From: Microthrixaceae bacterium
GTDB lineage: Bacteria > Actinomycetota > Acidimicrobiia > Acidimicrobiales > Acidimicrobilacustridaceae
Reading direction: 5' to 3'
DNA length: 8,461 nucleotides
NCBI GenBank assembly: GCA_947455015.1
Contig: CANGMY010000051.1
Location: 1-8,461, forward strand
The position numbers and the translations under genes were made by a program. A model generated the notes under the pieces. It made no database searches and had not been told where the DNA came from. It saw only the letters and a list, made by a program, of their open reading frames with translations. Position 1 is the stretch's first letter. Each line of letters starts with the position of its first letter. This document shows positions 6,099-8,461 of the stretch, one piece after another.

Positions 6099-6104
6099 TA
6101 CGGT
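6099..6104 (+). promoter_or_regulatory. candidate leaderless -10 of dapA (TACGGT)
   Basis: TACGGT ends exactly 7 nt before ATG 6112, the same spacing as at SURF1 and the TetR gene. There is no Shine-Dalgarno. No good -35 is visible, because the expected region falls in the loop and 3' arm of the hairpin at 6053-6098. The GTG at 6103 overlaps this box and so is unlikely to be the start codon. Confidence 0.45.
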
Positions 6105-6111
6105 GACACCC

Positions 6112-6993
6112 ATGTCACGTTTCGGTTCGGTGATCACCGCAATGGTCACCCCATTCACTGCCGATGGCGAACTCGATCACGAAGGCGCGGCCGAGTTGGC
6201 CCGGTGGCTTGTCGCGCAAGGCAACGATGCACTCGTTCTCAGCGGTACGACGGGCGAAGCCGCTTGTCTGACTGACGAGGAACAGATCGCTCTGTGGCAC
6301 ACGGTGCGCGCTGCGGTCGATGTTCCACTCATTGCTGGGTCGGGCACAAATGACACTCGTCATGCCGCCGAGCTCACCGGCGCCGCTGCTGGTGCGGGCA
6401 TGGACGCAGTTCTCATCGTTACGCCGTATTACAACCGTCCTTCGCAGGCCGGCATCGAAGCGCATTTCCAACATGTGTGTGCCGCAACCGAATTGCCAGT
6501 CATCGTCTACGACATTCCCGTTCGTACCGGTCGCAAGATCGGCTCCGACCTCATCCTCCGAATGGCCAACGAGATTCCCAATGTCGTTGGCCTCAAAGAC
6601 GCCGCTGGCGATCCCGCCGCAACCGCTCGGCTTATTGCCGATGCGCCCGCAGGGTTCGAAGTCTTTAGCGGCGACGATCCACTCACGCTTTCGTTGCTTG
6701 CGGTTGGCGCTGTCGGTGTGATCGGAGTCGCAACGCACTGGGCGGCACCGGTGATGGCGCAAATGATCAGCGCGTTTCAGGCCGGCGACATCGCTCGAGC
6801 GCAACAACTCAACGCCCGCATGATCGAAAGCTACGACTTCGAAACCGGCGACCTCAATCCAAATCCTGTACCGACCAAGGCGATGCTTCGTGCCATTGGT
6901 CAGCCTGCAGGTCCGTGTCGACCTCCAATGGGATTCGGGCCGGAAGATCTTGAAGAACGCGCCCTTGCGGTGCATCGCCGGTTATACGCGTGA
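6112..6993 (+). CDS. dapA: 4-hydroxy-tetrahydrodipicolinate synthase
   Basis: DapA condenses pyruvate with aspartate semialdehyde, the committed step towards diaminopimelate and lysine. The 293-residue protein is a TIM-barrel aldolase of normal length. The Schiff-base lysine is K162 (VGLKDA). The catalytic triad corresponds to T47 (SGTTGE, 44-49), Y107 (TPYYN, 104-108) and Y133 (IVYDIP). The substrate-binding arginine is R139 (VRTGRK), and the late motifs are GDDPL (187-191) and NPNPVPTK (249-256). Of the E. coli lysine-feedback residues, N80 and Y106 remain, but S48, H53, H56 and E84 appear as A50, D55, Q58 and H84, so lysine inhibition is probably weak or absent (inference). ATG 6112 gives the usual N-terminus; an in-frame GTG at 6103 overlaps the -10 box. 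The stop overlaps the RNase J start by 4 nt, as expected for a coupled pair. Confidence 0.97.
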   Translation: MSRFGSVITAMVTPFTADGELDHEGAAELARWLVAQGNDALVLSGTTGEAACLTDEEQIALWHTVRAAVDVPLIAGSGTNDTRHAAELTGAAAGAGMDAVLIVTPYYNRPSQAGIEAHFQHVCAATELPVIVYDIPVRTGRKIGSDLILRMANEIPNVVGLKDAAGDPAATARLIADAPAGFEVFSGDDPLTLSLLAVGAVGVIGVATHWAAPVMAQMISAFQAGDIARAQQLNARMIESYDFETGDLNPNPVPTKAMLRAIGQPAGPCRPPMGFGPEDLEERALAVHRRLYA

Positions 6994-8461
6994 GTCGCGA
7001 CGGAGCAAAGCCCAAGTCGAAGTCAAAGGTGAAGTCCAAGAAAACCGACGCGTCAGTAAAGGCGCCGAAGGTTCGCGATTCTCAGGGAACGCCAGTTTCG
7101 GTCACCTTCCTCGGCGGTCTTGGCGAAATTGGACGGAACTGCGCATGTATCGAACTGGAAGGGAAGATCCTTCTCCTTGACTGCGGGCTGATGTTCCCTG
7201 ATCTCGACATGCTCGGGATCGATCTCGTACTTCCCGATTTCACTTACTTGCGCGAAAACGCCGACCGCATCATTGGTTGCATTGCCACCCATGGTCACGA
7301 AGATCACACCGGCGGTCTGTCGTTCCTGCTGCGCGAACTTGAGTTTCCGATTTACGGATCGGCACTCACTCTTGGTCTTGCCCGGAATCGCATCGAGGAA
7401 GCCGGCCTCCTTGACCGCACCGAATTCATTCCGATTGTCGACGGCGAACGCCGAATGATCGGTCCGTTCGACGTCGAGTTCATTCCCGTTACGCACTCGG
7501 TGCCGCACGGAATCGCAACGGCATTCCACACTCCGCAGGGTGTGATCTTGCACACCGGCGATTTCAAGCTCGACCTCACTCCCGTCGATGGCCGTCTCAC
7601 TGACTTGGCTCGTATCGGCGCGATTGCATCCAACGAAGGCATTCGTTTGTTGCTGTCCGATAGCACCAACGCAGAAGAACACGGACACGCGGCATCAGAA
7701 ACTTCGGTTGGTGCAGTTCTCTACGACCTCTTCCATCGATACGAAGGTCGCCGCATCATCACGACCTGCTTCGCCAGTCACATCCATCGCGTGCAACAAA
7801 TCGCCGATGCTGCGATTTCGTTCGATCGTGTCATTGCCACGATGGGCATGTCGATGAAAAAGAATGTGCGGATGGCTCGCGAGATGGGTCTTCTCAACAT
7901 CCCTGAATCGCGGCTCATGGATATCGCTGATGTTGGTGATCTTCCTCCGGAAAAGGTCTGCGTTATCTCTACCGGTTCGCAGGGCGAACCCATGTCAGCG
8001 CTTGCGCTGATGGCAGCAAACGAGAACCGTTGGCTCACTCTGAGCAACACCGATGTCGTCATCATGAGTTCGCATCCCATTCCGGGCAACGAAACCGACG
8101 TTTCGAAGGTGATCGATGGCCTGGTGCGTGCTGGCGCCGAAGTTGTGCACTCGGGTATTTCCGATGTTCATGCGTCGGGGCATGCCAAAGCCGAAGATCT
8201 CAAAATGTTCTTGTCGATCACCCGACCCGAACATTTTGTTCCCGTGCATGGCGAGTACCGCCACCTTGTTGCTCATGCAAAGTTGGCCCGCACGATGGGT
8301 GTGGCCGCTTCGAAGATCATCGTGTGCACCGATGGTGACCAGGTCACCCTCGACGACACGGGTCTTCGCCCCACAGCACAGGTGCCGTCTGGCTATCTCT
8401 ATGTCGACGGCATCATCGGCGATGTGGGTTCCGGTGTCCTGCGCGACCGCCGGGTGCTCGC
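6990..8461 (+). CDS. rnj: ribonuclease J (partial, C-terminus beyond the window)
   Basis: This is a metallo-beta-lactamase/beta-CASP ribonuclease that combines endonuclease and 5'-3' exonuclease activity in RNA maturation and decay. The frame is open for 490 codons to the right edge; the family is usually about 550 residues or more, so the C-terminal domain is incomplete. LGGLGEIGRNC (41-51) precedes the zinc site HGHEDH at 101-106, with further ligands at H173 (HSVPHG) and D191 (HTGDFK). The beta-CASP part shows SDSTNAE (223-229), FASHIHR (261-267), STGSQGEPMSA (327-337), SSHPIPGNE (360-368), HASGHA (394-399) and PVHGEYRHL (418-426). The first 30 residues are a lysine- and serine-rich, probably disordered tail. 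The GTG start at 6990 overlaps the dapA TGA (GTGA); there is no Shine-Dalgarno, so translational coupling to dapA is likely. The same dapA-rnj order is known in Mycobacterium tuberculosis. Confidence 0.95.
   Translation, partial: MSRDGAKPKSKSKVKSKKTDASVKAPKVRDSQGTPVSVTFLGGLGEIGRNCACIELEGKILLLDCGLMFPDLDMLGIDLVLPDFTYLRENADRIIGCIATHGHEDHTGGLSFLLRELEFPIYGSALTLGLARNRIEEAGLLDRTEFIPIVDGERRMIGPFDVEFIPVTHSVPHGIATAFHTPQGVILHTGDFKLDLTPVDGRLTDLARIGAIASNEGIRLLLSDSTNAEEHGHAASETSVGAVLYDLFHRYEGRRIITTCFASHIHRVQQIADAAISFDRVIATMGMSMKKNVRMAREMGLLNIPESRLMDIADVGDLPPEKVCVISTGSQGEPMSALALMAANENRWLTLSNTDVVIMSSHPIPGNETDVSKVIDGLVRAGAEVVHSGISDVHASGHAKAEDLKMFLSITRPEHFVPVHGEYRHLVAHAKLARTMGVAASKIIVCTDGDQVTLDDTGLRPTAQVPSGYLYVDGIIGDVGSGVLRDRRVL

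Noticed and set aside
6103..6111. GTG start for dapA three codons upstream
   Set aside because: It overlaps the TACGGT -10 candidate, and the family N-terminus begins at the ATG at 6112.
6115..6975. 286-codon open frame on the minus strand opposite dapA
   Set aside because: It lies entirely antisense to a complete, well-conserved dapA. Its translation shows no recognisable domain, and it is explained by codon bias of the opposite strand.

Overview
The window looks like core chromosome from a high-GC actinobacterium, most likely in or near Acidimicrobiia (Ilumatobacter-like). This rests on the family flavour of the proteins, on an M16 peptidase-dapB junction, on a dapA-rnj pair of the kind seen in mycobacteria, and on several genes that appear to be leaderless. 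GC content is moderate to high by eye. I see no mobile elements, CRISPR arrays, tRNA or rRNA genes. No intergenic gap exceeds about 70 bases.

Layout: (1) bases 1-142 are the tail of a probable M16 zinc peptidase, followed after 9 nt by dapB (152-940). (2) Convergent to dapB on the minus strand is a small VTT/DedA-like membrane protein (953-1681). It shares a short divergent promoter region with an AMP-binding fatty-acid-CoA ligase (1750-3378, plus strand). (3) A SURF1-family cytochrome oxidase assembly protein follows (3442-4260). (4) A TetR/AcrR regulator (4299-4913) and a ferritin-like diiron protein (4927-6045) form a tight two-gene unit, with a perfect inverted repeat over the regulator's own start site. 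(5) A long imperfect hairpin (6053-6098) closes that unit and abuts the -10 of dapA (6112-6993). dapA overlaps the RNase J gene rnj by 4 nt; rnj runs off the right edge (6990-8461).

Function: DapA and DapB catalyse the first two committed steps of the diaminopimelate/lysine pathway, which feeds peptidoglycan and protein synthesis. Here they sit at opposite ends of the window, separated by lipid, respiration and redox genes. The DapA sequence lacks several of the residues that bind feedback lysine in E. coli. RNase J, coupled to dapA, is a ribonuclease of RNA maturation and decay. The acyl-CoA ligase and the diiron protein suggest fatty-acid or other lipid chemistry, but the diiron protein's substrate cannot be read from sequence.

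Translation signals fall into two classes. The ligase and the diiron protein have strong Shine-Dalgarno sequences, and the VTT gene a closely spaced one. SURF1, the TetR gene and dapA have none; each instead has a TANNNT hexamer exactly 7 nt before its start codon, the hallmark of leaderless transcripts. I did not find a clearly novel system. The points most worth following up are the TetR/diiron unit with its inverted repeat, the hairpin at the dapA promoter, and the predicted lysine-insensitive DapA.
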